This document shows, one piece after another, positions 50,653-59,972 of a stretch of DNA of 64,000 bases. The DNA is taken from the NCBI GenBank assembly GCA_910586505.1, contig CAJUGV010000004.1:1-64000 (forward strand), written 5' to 3'. The position numbers and the translations under genes were made by a program. Each line of letters begins with the position of its first letter. The stretch's first letter is position 1. Source of the DNA: an uncultured Paraprevotella sp. GTDB taxonomy: Bacteria; Bacteroidota; Bacteroidia; Bacteroidales; Bacteroidaceae. The notes beneath the pieces were generated by a model. That model was not told the DNA's origin. It searched no databases and was given only the letters and a program-made list of their open reading frames with translations.

Positions 50653-50759
50653 GCCTCTTTTTCGTCTCAAAAGATACAGAAAAAGTTGTTTTTACGTTAA
50701 ATATACGTAGAAATGTGAAACCTATTTAAGTTTTTTTATAAAATGTGCAAATAAAATAC

Positions 50760-50767
50760 TACCTTTG
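50760..50767 (+). promoter_or_regulatory. -7 box TACCTTTG for the winged-helix gene
   Basis: Matches TAnnTTTG, 63 bp before ATG 50831. T-rich -33 region without TTTG. Confidence 0.5.
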
Positions 50768-50830
50768 TACGTATTTATGAAAGAATATCCTTTGAGAGGA
50801 TTGAAGTATTAACTAAAAGTGATTAGTATT

Positions 50831-51031
50831 ATGTTTGAAAATGCTGGTGAAGTAGCAGGGATGGTATGGAATGCCCTGAATGAGAACGAAACGATGAGTG
50901 TAAAAGATTTGAAGAAAGCGGCCAAAGTAAAGACGGAAAAAGAACTGTATCTTGCACTGGGCTGGTTGCTTCGTGAAGATAAGTTGGTTGTTGCAGGTAC
51001 GGACAAGGAGCCTGTGTTCTCTTTGAAATAA
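50831..51031 (+). CDS. Small winged-helix protein (DUF2582 type)
   Basis: 66 residues: 'AGEVAGMVWNALNENETMSV', 'LKKAAKVKTEKELYLALGWL', 'REDKLVVAGTD'. This is the winged-helix fold of PF10771, present in one copy in most Bacteroidales genomes, with no known target. ATG 50831 is used; a GTG at 50819 adds four residues. It has its own promoter box and a strong terminator, so it is monocistronic. Confidence 0.85.
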   Translation: MFENAGEVAGMVWNALNENETMSVKDLKKAAKVKTEKELYLALGWLLREDKLVVAGTDKEPVFSLK

Positions 51032-51060
51032 TAAGGGCCTGCTCGGCAAACTGACATAAG

Positions 51061-51116
51061 AGCATGCGAGGAGCGTTTCATTTGTGAGCGATGAAATGTC
51101 CTCGCATGCTTTTTTT
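51061..51116 (+). terminator. Strong terminator with 12-bp stem
   Basis: AGCATGCGAGGA/TCCTCGCATGCT at 51061-51072 and 51099-51110 with an inner TTTCAT/ATGAAA stem and a T-run to 51116. Confidence 0.9.
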
Positions 51117-51182
51117 GTATTCTATAGTTTAGACCGATTCTGACATTTTGAAATGTTTATGAGATATTTTATGTAATATCTC

Positions 51183-51213
51183 TTGCATGTGTTATCCTTA
51201 TTTTGTAGATTTG
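51183..51213 (+). promoter_or_regulatory. Promoter TTG-N20-TAGATTTG for gdhA
   Basis: -33 TTG at 51183-51185 and -7 TAGATTTG at 51206-51213, 48 bp before the ATG. Confidence 0.6.
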
Positions 51214-51261
51214 CCTCAGTGATAGACAACAAAATGTTAGATACCCTTAAAATTAAAAACT

Positions 51262-52599
51262 ATGGATATTCAGAAAATAATGTCCTCGCTTGAGGCAAAA
51301 CACCCCGGAGAGAAGGAGTATTTGCAGGCAGTTCATGAAGTACTTATCTCTATTGAGGACGTGTATAACAGTCATCCTGAGTTTGAGCGTGCCAAACTGA
51401 TAGAACGTTTGGTGGAACCTGAGCGCGTTATCGTATTCCGTGTGCCATGGGTGGATGACAAGGGAGAAGTGCAGGTGAATCTGGGTTATCGTGTACAGTT
51501 CAATAGTGCGATCGGCCCTTACAAGGGAGGTTTGCGCTTCCATGCGTCGGTGAACCTTTCCATCCTGAAGTTCCTTGGATTCGAGCAGACTTTCAAGAAT
51601 GCGTTGACTACGCTTCCCATGGGTGGTGGCAAAGGCGGCTCCGACTTTTCGCCGCGCGGCAAGAGCGATGCTGAGGTGATGCGGTTCTGCCAGGCTTTTA
51701 TGAATGAGTTGTTCCGTTATATCGGACCGGAGGTGGATATTCCGGCCGGTGATATAGGTGTAGGTGCCCGTGAAGTGGGCTATCTCTTTGGTCAGTATAA
51801 GAAACTGACGCGTGACTGGAGCGGGGTTCTTACAGGAAAAGGCCTTGAATTCGGAGGTTCCCTCGTGCGTCCGGAGGCCACCGGATACGGCGGACTGTAT
51901 TTCGTTCGTGAAATGCTCGCCGGAAAAGGGATCGACATAAAGGGCAAACGTGTGGCCGTCAGCGGATTTGGAAATGTGGCATGGGGAGCAGCCCAGAAAG
52001 CTACGCAGATGGGGGCCAAAGTGGTGACCATTTCCGGACCGGACGGATATATTTACGATGAAGAAGGACTTAACGAGGAAAAGATAGCCTATATGCTGAC
52101 GCTCCGTGCCAGTGGTAATGACATTTGCAGTCCGTATGCTGAGGAGTTCCCGGGAGCAAAATTCGTACCGAACCGCCGTCCGTGGGAGGTGAAGTGTGAC
52201 ATTGCATTGCCGTGTGCCACGCAGAATGAGCTGAACGGTGAGGATGCCCTTCGCCTTATTGAGAACGGTGCAATTTGTGTGGGTGAGATCTCCAATATGG
52301 GATGTACTCCCGAGGCGATCGACGCATTCATCGCCCATAAGATGCTGTATGCTCCCGGTAAGGCTGTCAATGCCGGCGGAGTAGCTACTTCGGGATTGGA
52401 AATGAGTCAGAATGCAATGCATCTCAGTTGGTCGGCAGAAGAAGTGGATCAGAAACTACACGCCATTATGCATGGCATACATGAGCAATGTGTGAAGTAT
52501 GGTACGGAACCGAATGGTTATGTAAACTATGTGAAAGGAGCCAATGTGGCTGGTTTCATGAAAGTGGCCAAGGCTATGATGGCGCAAGGCGTGGTGTAG
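51262..52599 (+). CDS. gdhA: Glutamate dehydrogenase (first paralogue)
   Basis: 445 residues, hexameric GDH type. 'GPYKGGLRFHASVN' (substrate loop), 'LPMGGGKGGSDF' with catalytic Lys, 'PAGDIGVGAREVGYLFG' with catalytic Asp, and the Rossmann motif 'VSGFGNVAWGAAQKATQMG'. It makes glutamate from 2-oxoglutarate and ammonia. The nucleotide loop (GFGNVA with 'SGPDGYIYD') differs from that of the second paralogue at 56549-57883, which hints at different cofactor or regulation. Own promoter and terminator. Confidence 0.93.
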   Translation: MDIQKIMSSLEAKHPGEKEYLQAVHEVLISIEDVYNSHPEFERAKLIERLVEPERVIVFRVPWVDDKGEVQVNLGYRVQFNSAIGPYKGGLRFHASVNLSILKFLGFEQTFKNALTTLPMGGGKGGSDFSPRGKSDAEVMRFCQAFMNELFRYIGPEVDIPAGDIGVGAREVGYLFGQYKKLTRDWSGVLTGKGLEFGGSLVRPEATGYGGLYFVREMLAGKGIDIKGKRVAVSGFGNVAWGAAQKATQMGAKVVTISGPDGYIYDEEGLNEEKIAYMLTLRASGNDICSPYAEEFPGAKFVPNRRPWEVKCDIALPCATQNELNGEDALRLIENGAICVGEISNMGCTPEAIDAFIAHKMLYAPGKAVNAGGVATSGLEMSQNAMHLSWSAEEVDQKLHAIMHGIHEQCVKYGTEPNGYVNYVKGANVAGFMKVAKAMMAQGVV

Positions 52600-52625
52600 G
52601 TGTTTGAATCATATGTCCATTAAGG

Positions 52626-52669
52626 GCGGTGCGGGAGATGAAATATTTGTTTTCCGCATCGCTTTTTTT
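52626..52669 (+). terminator. gdhA terminator
   Basis: GCGGTGCGG/CCGCATCGC (one G-U pair) at 52626-52634 and 52654-52662, then seven T. Confidence 0.85.
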
Positions 52670-52743
52670 GTATCACGTTGTTGCATGCCTGCGGATTTTT
52701 GTGTTTATTTGTTTTCTTAATCAAAGTTTAGACAGAATTTATT

Positions 52744-55704
52744 ATGACAGACGATAGAAACAAGGAATGCCCGTTGTTGCGTGACACGGCCTTTGTGGAT
52801 TTGATGAAGAGGCGTATTTTCAACGTACTGCTTATAGCCAATCCCTATGATGCCTTCATGCTTGAGGATGACGGTCGGGTAGAGGAGAAGATCTTTGACG
52901 AGTATGTGAAACTCGGGCTTCGCTATCCGCCCCGTTTCTTTCAGGTGGCATCGCAGGAAGAGGCGGAAGAGGAGTTGGCCAAGACCAGTTTCGATCTGAT
53001 TATCTGTATGCCGGGAACAGATAACAGCGATGTGTTCGACATTGCGAGAGGCATTAAGACCGACTATCCCGCCGTACCTATTGTGGTGCTGACTCCATTT
53101 AGCCACGGCATCCGTAAGAGCATGGAGAATATGGATTTTTCCATTTTCGATTATGTATTCTGTTGGCTTGGAAATACCGATTTGCTGCTCTCTATCATTA
53201 AGCTGATTGAAGACAAGATGAATTTGGAAAACGATGTGGAGGCCGGTGTACAGATGATTCTTTTGGTTGAGGATTCTATCCGATTCTATTCTTCTGTTCT
53301 GCCTAACCTGTATCGTTTTGTGCTTCAGCAGAGTTTGGAATTCGCTACCGAGGCGCTGAATGCCCAGTTGGAGAATCTGCGTATGCGGGGGCGTCCTAAA
53401 ATAGTGCTGGCCAGAAACTATGAAGAGGCGTGGGAGCTTTATTCGCGTTATAAGGACAATACTTTGGGGGTCATCAGTGACTGCCGTTTCTCTTACAAGG
53501 GTGAGACGGACGAAATGGCCGGTTATAAATTACTTTCGGCCATTCGTGCCGAGGATGAGTTTGTACCGCTCATTATGGAGTCTACCGAGTCGGAGAAGAG
53601 CCGGTGGGCGGACAAATGCGGGGCGCACTTCATAGATAAGAATTCCAAGAAGATCGGCGTGGATCTCCGCCGGATGGTGCGCCGTCATTTCGGCTTCGGA
53701 GACTTCGTCTTCCTCGACCCCAATACGATGGAAGAGGTGGCACGCATCAAGAATCTGAAAGACTTGCAGAACAATATATTCACCCTACCCAAGGAATCCC
53801 TTCTGTATCACATTACGCGCAACAACGTGTCGCGTTGGCTCTGCTCGCGCGCGTTGTTTCCCATTTCTGAGTTTCTGAAACACATCACATGGGATTCCCT
53901 TCAGGATGTGGATGCTCACCGACAGATTATTTACGATGCGATTGTGAGTTACCGGAGGATGAAGAATCAGGGCGTGGTAGCCGTGTTTCACCGCGATCGT
54001 TTCGACCGTTTCAGCAACTTTGCGCGTATAGGCGACGGATCGCTGGGCGGGAAGGGGCGCGGACTGGCGTTTCTTGACCACATCATCAAGCAGCATCCCG
54101 AACTGAATGCCTATGATAATGCCAATGTGATGATACCTAAAACGGTGGTGCTCTGTACGGATATCTTCGATGAGTTCATGGATACGAACGAGCTTTATCA
54201 GACAGCCCTGTCCGATATTCCCGATGAGGAGATTCTGCGTGCATTCCTGCATGCCCGTCTTCCCGAGCGCCTGATCGAGGACCTTACGGCTTATCTCAGT
54301 GTCGTGTGCCAGCCTGTGGCCATTCGTTCTTCATCGCTTCTTGAGGATGCCCACTATCAGCCGTTTGCCGGAATATACTCTACTTACATGATTCCTTATG
54401 TGGAGAGCCGTGAGGAGAGGTTGAAAATGCTTTGCAATGCTATTAAAGGGGTATATGCTTCTGTTTTTTATCGCGACAGTAAGGCTTATATGACCGCCAC
54501 GAGCAACGTGATTGATCAGGAGAAGATGGCGGTTATCCTTCAGGAAGTGGCGGGAAATCATTATGGAGACCGTTACTATCCGAATATCTCCGGAGTGGCC
54601 CGTTCGGTGAACTATTACCCTATTGGCGATGAGAAGGCGGAAGAGGGCACGGTGAATCTTGCACTCGGACTGGGCAAGTATATAGTGGACGGAGGTATGA
54701 ACCTTCGGGTCTGTCCTGCTCATCCCGACAAGGTGTTGCAGACCAGCGAGATGGAAATAGCTTTGCGAGAGACCCAGACCTGTTTCTATGCTCTCGGAAC
54801 AAAGACGGTGGAAGAGGATTTCAGGGTGGACGATGGTTTCAATCTGCTTAAACTTCCGGTAAAGGAGGCCGAAAAGGACGGTTCATTGCAGTTTATAGCC
54901 TCTACATACGATCCGTACGACATGGTGATACGGGACGGTATTTATGACGGGGGACGGAAGCTGGTCACTTTCTGTGGGGTGCTGCAGCACGGAGTATTCC
55001 CTCTGCCCGAACTTCTGCGGCTGATTCTGAAACTGGGGCGTGAGTGCATGCGCCGTGAGGTGGAGGTGGAATTTGCCGTGAAACTCAATCCGGACCGTAC
55101 GGGCGTGTTTTATTTGTTGCAGATACGGCCGATGGTGGACAATAAGATGATGCTCGACGAAGATCTGACCGCCATTCCGGATGAAAAGTCGTTGATCCGT
55201 TCGCATAATGCTATCGGGCATGGTATCATCAATGATATTTCGGATGTGGTGTATGTGAAAACCGATGATTATTCCGCTTACAATAATCCGGCCATAGCGG
55301 ATGAGATAGACCGTATCAACCGGCGTTTTCTGGACGAGGGCCGTAATTATGTGCTGGTGGGGCCCGGACGCTGGGGAAGCAGCGATCCGTGGTTGGGCGT
55401 TCCGGTAAAGTGGCCCAACATTTCGGCCGCTCGTGTCATTGTGGAATCCGGTTTGACCAACTATCGTGTGGACCCGAGCCAGGGCACGCACTTCTTTCAG
55501 AACCTTACCAGTTTTGGGGTGGGATATTTCACTGTGAACGACTATATGGGAGACGGAATCTACAATCAGGATTTCCTGAACGGCATGCCGGCTGTGGAGG
55601 AAACGGAGCATGTGCGTCATGTACGTTTTGCTTCGCCTGTTGTCATCAAGATAGACGGCATGAAGAAAGAAGGAATCGTGATGCTGCCCGAAGCCGGGAT
55701 GTAA
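52744..55704 (+). CDS. Receiver-like/PEP-pyruvate-binding fusion protein
   Basis: 986 residues. Two response-regulator-like domains (about 20-155 and 165-315; 'FDLIICMPGTDNSDVFDIA' and 'LGVISDCRFSYKGETDEM') precede a pyruvate-phosphate-dikinase N-terminal ATP-grasp domain: 'IGDGSLGGKGRGLAFLDHI', 'VAIRSSSLLEDAHYQPFAG' and 'YLLQIRPM'. The phosphohistidine swivel and PEP-binding TIM barrel of PEP synthase are missing, so it is not a full synthase. It probably phosphorylates or senses something under control of the receiver part. Common in Bacteroidales next to gdh genes; function not established. Confidence 0.85.
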   Translation: MTDDRNKECPLLRDTAFVDLMKRRIFNVLLIANPYDAFMLEDDGRVEEKIFDEYVKLGLRYPPRFFQVASQEEAEEELAKTSFDLIICMPGTDNSDVFDIARGIKTDYPAVPIVVLTPFSHGIRKSMENMDFSIFDYVFCWLGNTDLLLSIIKLIEDKMNLENDVEAGVQMILLVEDSIRFYSSVLPNLYRFVLQQSLEFATEALNAQLENLRMRGRPKIVLARNYEEAWELYSRYKDNTLGVISDCRFSYKGETDEMAGYKLLSAIRAEDEFVPLIMESTESEKSRWADKCGAHFIDKNSKKIGVDLRRMVRRHFGFGDFVFLDPNTMEEVARIKNLKDLQNNIFTLPKESLLYHITRNNVSRWLCSRALFPISEFLKHITWDSLQDVDAHRQIIYDAIVSYRRMKNQGVVAVFHRDRFDRFSNFARIGDGSLGGKGRGLAFLDHIIKQHPELNAYDNANVMIPKTVVLCTDIFDEFMDTNELYQTALSDIPDEEILRAFLHARLPERLIEDLTAYLSVVCQPVAIRSSSLLEDAHYQPFAGIYSTYMIPYVESREERLKMLCNAIKGVYASVFYRDSKAYMTATSNVIDQEKMAVILQEVAGNHYGDRYYPNISGVARSVNYYPIGDEKAEEGTVNLALGLGKYIVDGGMNLRVCPAHPDKVLQTSEMEIALRETQTCFYALGTKTVEEDFRVDDGFNLLKLPVKEAEKDGSLQFIASTYDPYDMVIRDGIYDGGRKLVTFCGVLQHGVFPLPELLRLILKLGRECMRREVEVEFAVKLNPDRTGVFYLLQIRPMVDNKMMLDEDLTAIPDEKSLIRSHNAIGHGIINDISDVVYVKTDDYSAYNNPAIADEIDRINRRFLDEGRNYVLVGPGRWGSSDPWLGVPVKWPNISAARVIVESGLTNYRVDPSQGTHFFQNLTSFGVGYFTVNDYMGDGIYNQDFLNGMPAVEETEHVRHVRFASPVVIKIDGMKKEGIVMLPEAGM

Positions 55705-55813
55705 GGATTTCTAACCGTTATAAGAAAATGCGATGCGGGTTGTTTAATATCCTGATAACCAATGAAGTTTAATATGTAAAGCAATCCTTGGAATTTTGAT
55801 GGGCATTGCGGAA

Positions 55814-55857
55814 AAATTTCATGAGGACGGAATTTAAAAGTCTTCCTCATGAAATTT
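55814..55857 (+). terminator. Terminator with 14-bp perfect stem
   Basis: AAATTTCATGAGGA/TCCTCATGAAATTT at 55814-55827 and 55844-55857, flanked by A and T runs, about 110 bp after the fusion gene stop. Confidence 0.8.
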
Positions 55858-55939
55858 TATTTTAATGAGCATCATTTTTTATAGCCTGTTTGATGTAAAG
55901 GAAAAATACCCGGACAGACATAGGAGAGAAATATAATTC

Positions 55940-56482
55940 ATGCTGATGAAAGAGAATATACGGTTTACATGCAGGTATGCGTCTCCTTTAGGGGAGATGC
56001 GTCTGGCTTCCGACGGAGAAGCTTTGACGGGAGCATGGTTTGTGGGACAGAAATATGATGGGGCGGGACTTCCGGATAGGCTCTGTGAAAGGATGGTTGC
56101 GCCTCTGGAGGAAACCCGTGAGTGGCTTGACTGTTATTTCGGCGGGGGCAGGCCGGGTTTTATGCCGGCCGTTCATCTTTGCGGCACTCCTTTCCGGCTG
56201 GCCGTATGGGAGGTATTGAGACGGATACCGTACGGTGAAACGGTAACCTATGGCGGCATAGCTGCTGAACTGGTTGGCCGGCACGGTTTGTCCTCCATGT
56301 CTGCACCGGCTGTGGGCGGAGCTGTGGGGCATAATCCTGTTTCCATTATCATTCCGTGCCACCGGGTAGTCGGGGCGGGAGGTTCTCTGACGGGGTATGC
56401 CGGAGGGCTGGAGCGCAAAAGGTGTCTTTTGCAACTGGAGCATGTGGTGACGGAACGTCTGCGTATGTCCGCAGCGGAATAA
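55940..56482 (+). CDS. ogt: Methylated-DNA-protein-cysteine methyltransferase
   Basis: 180 residues. The active-site motif 'IIPCHRVVGAGGSLTGYAGG' holds the alkyl-accepting Cys, and the HTH-like 'VLRRIPYGETVTYGGIAAEL' binds DNA. It removes methyl groups from O6-methylguanine by a suicide reaction. A 12-residue Ala/Met insertion before the active site ('GLSSMSAPAVGGAVGH') is slightly longer than usual. An ATG at 55946 is an alternative start. Confidence 0.93.
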   Translation: MLMKENIRFTCRYASPLGEMRLASDGEALTGAWFVGQKYDGAGLPDRLCERMVAPLEETREWLDCYFGGGRPGFMPAVHLCGTPFRLAVWEVLRRIPYGETVTYGGIAAELVGRHGLSSMSAPAVGGAVGHNPVSIIIPCHRVVGAGGSLTGYAGGLERKRCLLQLEHVVTERLRMSAAE

Positions 56483-56488
56483 AATAGA

Positions 56489-56528
56489 AAAGGACGGGGT
56501 GGAATACAGATGTTCCGCCCCGTCCTTT
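56489..56528. terminator. Bidirectional terminator between ogt and gdh
   Basis: 16-bp stem (one G-U) at 56489-56504 and 56513-56528, loop TACAGATG. A-rich on one side and T-rich on the other, so it serves both convergent genes. Confidence 0.88.
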
Positions 56529-56548
56529 CCGATCAGGATATTTTGGGT

Positions 56549-57883
56549 TTAGACAATACCTTGCGCCATCATTGCTTTGGCCACTTTCATGAAGCCGGCC
56601 ACGTTGGCACCCTTGACATAGTTTACATAGCCGTCGGCTTCCGTTCCGTACTTCACACAGTTTTGGTGAATGTTTTCCATGATGGAATGCAGGCGTGCGT
56701 CCACTTCGGCGGCTGTCCATGACAGGCGTTCGGAGTTCTGACTCATTTCCAGACCTGATACCGATACACCGCCGGCATTGGCAGCTTTGCCCGGAGCATA
56801 CAGAATCTTGGCATCCTGGAACACACGGATGGCTTCGGGAGTGGAAGGCATGTTGGCACCCTCGCTCACGGCCATTACGCCGTTGGCTATCAATTGACGA
56901 GCCTGATCGCCGTTGATTTCGTTCTGGGTGGCTGAGGGAAGTGCGATGTCGGCTTTTTCGCCCCATGGACGCGCACCGGCCACATACTTGCATCCGTATT
57001 TTTCTGCATATTCACGGATACGTCCGCGGTACAGGTTCTTGAGCTCCATGATGTAGTCCAGTTTCTCACGGTCGATTCCGTCCGGATCGTAGATGTAGCC
57101 GTCAGAATCAGACATGGTGAGTACTTTTCCGCCGAGTTCCAGCACTTTTTCTGCTGTGTATTGGGCCACGTTGCCCGATCCTGAGATGAGCACCGTTTTG
57201 CCCTTGAGGTCTGTGCCCTTGGTCTTCAGCATTTCCATCAGGAAATACACGTTACCGTAACCTGTTGCTTCGGGGCGGATGAGTGAACCTCCGAATTCAA
57301 GTCCTTTGCCGGTGAGCACACCGCTGAATTCACGGGTCAGTTTCTTATACATACCGAACATGTAGCCAACTTCCCGTCCGCCTACGCCGATGTCTCCGGC
57401 CGGCACATCCACGTCCGGTCCGATATGGCGTGTAAGCTCGAGCATGAAGGCCTGGCAGAACCGCATCACCTCTGCGTTGCTCTTGCCGCGCGGAGAAAAG
57501 TCGGAGCCACCTTTGCCACCACCCATGGGAAGCGTAGTCAGAGAGTTCTTGAAAGTCTGCTCAAAAGCCAAAAACTTCAGAATGCCGAGGTTCACCGAGC
57601 TATGGAAACGGATGCCCCCTTTATAAGGACCGATCACGTTGTTGTGCTGTACGCGGTATCCCATATTGGTCTGAATCTGTCCCTTGTCGTCCATCCAAGT
57701 CACGCGGAACTGGTAAATGCGGTCGGGGATGCACAAACGTTCGATCAGGTTAGCCTTTTCAAACTCGGGGTGTTTGTTGTATTCTTCTTCAATTGTACTT
57801 AACACCTCTTCTACTGCCTGATGATACTCCGGTTCATTGGGGAAGCGTCTTTTCAAGTCTTCTAATACTTTTTTTGCATCCAT
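56549..57883 (-). CDS. gdh: Glutamate dehydrogenase (second paralogue)
   Basis: 444 residues. Same catalytic set as the other copy ('GPYKGGIRFHSSVN', 'LPMGGGKGGSDF', 'PAGDIGVGGREVGYMFG'), but the nucleotide loop is 'ISGSGNVAQYTAEKVLELGG' with 'SDSDGYIYD', closer to E. coli-type NADP GDH. Convergent with gdhA across the fusion and ogt genes. Own promoter with a well-placed -33 element. Which cofactor each enzyme uses cannot be decided by eye. Confidence 0.93.
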   Translation of the reverse strand: MDAKKVLEDLKRRFPNEPEYHQAVEEVLSTIEEEYNKHPEFEKANLIERLCIPDRIYQFRVTWMDDKGQIQTNMGYRVQHNNVIGPYKGGIRFHSSVNLGILKFLAFEQTFKNSLTTLPMGGGKGGSDFSPRGKSNAEVMRFCQAFMLELTRHIGPDVDVPAGDIGVGGREVGYMFGMYKKLTREFSGVLTGKGLEFGGSLIRPEATGYGNVYFLMEMLKTKGTDLKGKTVLISGSGNVAQYTAEKVLELGGKVLTMSDSDGYIYDPDGIDREKLDYIMELKNLYRGRIREYAEKYGCKYVAGARPWGEKADIALPSATQNEINGDQARQLIANGVMAVSEGANMPSTPEAIRVFQDAKILYAPGKAANAGGVSVSGLEMSQNSERLSWTAAEVDARLHSIMENIHQNCVKYGTEADGYVNYVKGANVAGFMKVAKAMMAQGIV

Positions 57884-57986
57884 GTGATGATAACTTTTTA
57901 ATTAATATTATTCGTTGAATAAATCTTTTCTACCTTATCCGTCTCCGTGTTACGGCGGCGGATGCAATACTTTCCTTTTGTGGCAG

Positions 57987-58017
57987 CAAAGTTAAGAATA
58001 TAATAGCAAACTGACAA
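57987..58017 (-). promoter_or_regulatory. Promoter TTG-N20-TAACTTTG for the second gdh
   Basis: On the minus strand: -33 TTG at 58017-58015 and -7 TAACTTTG at 57994-57987, about 104 bp before the ATG. Confidence 0.6.
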
Positions 58018-58114
58018 CAAAAACGGTAAAAAAAATCTTTTTGCTATCATTTTACATTAAATTCGAACATTTCAATCTATTTCCCACACATTGTATAAAA
58101 ATAAGGATTTTGAT

Positions 58115-58145
58115 TTTGATTTTTTTTAGGTTTGCACTATCTTTG
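58115..58145 (+). promoter_or_regulatory. Promoter TTTG-N19-TATCTTTG for lepA
   Basis: -33 TTTG at 58115-58118 and -7 TATCTTTG at 58138-58145, the textbook Bacteroidales promoter, 25 bp before the ATG. Confidence 0.7.
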
Positions 58146-58169
58146 CAGGGCATATTTTAGGATTTAAGG

Positions 58170-59951
58170 ATGAAGAATATCAGGAATTTCTGTATTATCG
58201 CACATATTGATCACGGGAAGTCTACTTTGGCCGACCGTTTGCTTGAATATACAAATACAATCAAGGTAACAGGAGGGCAGATGCTCGACGACATGGATTT
58301 GGAGCGTGAGCGCGGCATAACCATAAAAAGCCACGCCATCCAGATGGACTATACATACGAGGGCGAGAAGTATACGCTCAATCTGATAGACACTCCGGGA
58401 CATGTCGATTTCTCCTATGAGGTGTCGAGGTCCATAGCAGCCTGCGAAGGCGCGCTGCTTGTGGTGGACGCCACGCAAGGCGTGCAGGCGCAGACGATTT
58501 CCAACTTGTACATGGCCATAGAGCATGACTTGGAGATCATACCGGTTATCAACAAATGCGACATGGTGAACGCCATGCCCGAAGAGGTGGAGGATGAGAT
58601 CATAGACTTGCTTGGTTGCAAGCGCGAGGAAATCATCCGTGCTTCCGGCCGTACCGGGCAGGGGGTAGACGATATATTGCGGGCCGTTGTGGAACGGATT
58701 CCGCATCCGGAGGGTGATGAGGACGCTCCCTTGCAGGCGCTGATCTTCGACTCTGTGTTCAATTCGTTCCGCGGCATCATCGCTTACTTCAAGATCGTGA
58801 ACGGCAATATCAAGTCGGGCGATGAAGTGGTCTTTATCAATACCGGAAAAGAATACACGGCAGATGAGATCGGAGTATTGAAGATGGAAATGTCGCCCCG
58901 CAAAGAGCTGCATTGCGGAGACGTGGGCTATATCGTGTCGGGCATCAAGACGGCCACCGAGGTGAAAGTGGGCGACACCATTACGCATGTGAAGCGTGCG
59001 TGCGACAAGGCTATCTCCGGATTCGAGGAGGTGAAGCCTATGGTGTTTGCAGGTCTTTATCCGATAGAAACGGAGGATTTTGAGAACCTGCGTGCTTCTT
59101 TGGAGAAATTGCAGCTCAACGATGCGTCGCTGACTTTCCAGCCTGAGTCGTCCGTGGCCCTCGGCTTCGGTTTCCGTTGCGGCTTCCTCGGTCTGCTTCA
59201 CATGGAGATTATACAGGAGCGTCTGGACCGTGAGTTCAATATGGATGTGATAACCACCGTGCCGAACGTGTCTTACCTTGTGTATGACAAGCAGGGCGAA
59301 GTGAAGGAAGTGCACAATCCGGCGGGTATGCCCGAGGTGACGTTGATAGACCATATAGAGGAGCCTTATATCAAGGCATCCATCATCACTACGTCCAACT
59401 TTATCGGTCCGATCATGACCCTGTGCCTCGGTAAGCGCGGCGAACTGATCAAACAGGAATATATAAGCGGAAACCGCGTGGAGCTACACTATAATATGCC
59501 GCTCGGTGAGATTGTGATAGACTTCTACGATAAGCTGAAAAGCATATCAAAGGGTTATGCCTCTTTCGACTACCATCAGGATGGTTTCCGCCCGTCGAAG
59601 CTTGTGAAACTGGACATTCTGCTTAATGGAGAGCCTGTGGATGCCCTTTCCACTTTGACGCATATCGACAACTCGGTGGATTTCGGGCGCCGGATGTGCG
59701 AGAAGTTGAAAGAGCTCTTGCCGCGCCAGCAGTTCGACATTGCCATTCAGGCGGCCATCGGTGCGAAGATCATTGCCCGTGAGACGGTGAAACAGTTGCG
59801 CAAGGATGTGACAGCCAAATGTTACGGAGGTGATGTCAGCCGTAAGAGAAAATTGCTTGAAAAGCAGAAGAAGGGCAAGAAGCGTATGAAGCAGATCGGC
59901 AATGTGGAGGTGCCTCAGAAGGCATTCCTTGCCGTCTTGAAATTGGATTAA
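58170..59951 (+). CDS. lepA: Elongation factor 4 (LepA)
   Basis: 593 residues. GTPase G1 'AHIDHGKSTLADRLLEYT', G3 'DTPGHVDF', G4 'NKCDM', domain II, the LepA-specific 'IKASIITTSNFIGPIMTLCL' region and the C-terminal 'YGGDVSRKRKLLEKQKKGKK'. It remodels stalled ribosomes. The length is normal. It is followed 21 bp later by the Crp/Fnr gene. Confidence 0.97.
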   Translation: MKNIRNFCIIAHIDHGKSTLADRLLEYTNTIKVTGGQMLDDMDLERERGITIKSHAIQMDYTYEGEKYTLNLIDTPGHVDFSYEVSRSIAACEGALLVVDATQGVQAQTISNLYMAIEHDLEIIPVINKCDMVNAMPEEVEDEIIDLLGCKREEIIRASGRTGQGVDDILRAVVERIPHPEGDEDAPLQALIFDSVFNSFRGIIAYFKIVNGNIKSGDEVVFINTGKEYTADEIGVLKMEMSPRKELHCGDVGYIVSGIKTATEVKVGDTITHVKRACDKAISGFEEVKPMVFAGLYPIETEDFENLRASLEKLQLNDASLTFQPESSVALGFGFRCGFLGLLHMEIIQERLDREFNMDVITTVPNVSYLVYDKQGEVKEVHNPAGMPEVTLIDHIEEPYIKASIITTSNFIGPIMTLCLGKRGELIKQEYISGNRVELHYNMPLGEIVIDFYDKLKSISKGYASFDYHQDGFRPSKLVKLDILLNGEPVDALSTLTHIDNSVDFGRRMCEKLKELLPRQQFDIAIQAAIGAKIIARETVKQLRKDVTAKCYGGDVSRKRKLLEKQKKGKKRMKQIGNVEVPQKAFLAVLKLD

Positions 59952-59972
59952 CCTGTATAAATCTGAATAACT

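Noticed and set aside
51253..52422. 389-codon minus-strand frame
   Set aside because: Antisense to gdhA. The same happens opposite lepA (58164-59354); both sense genes have full catalytic motifs.
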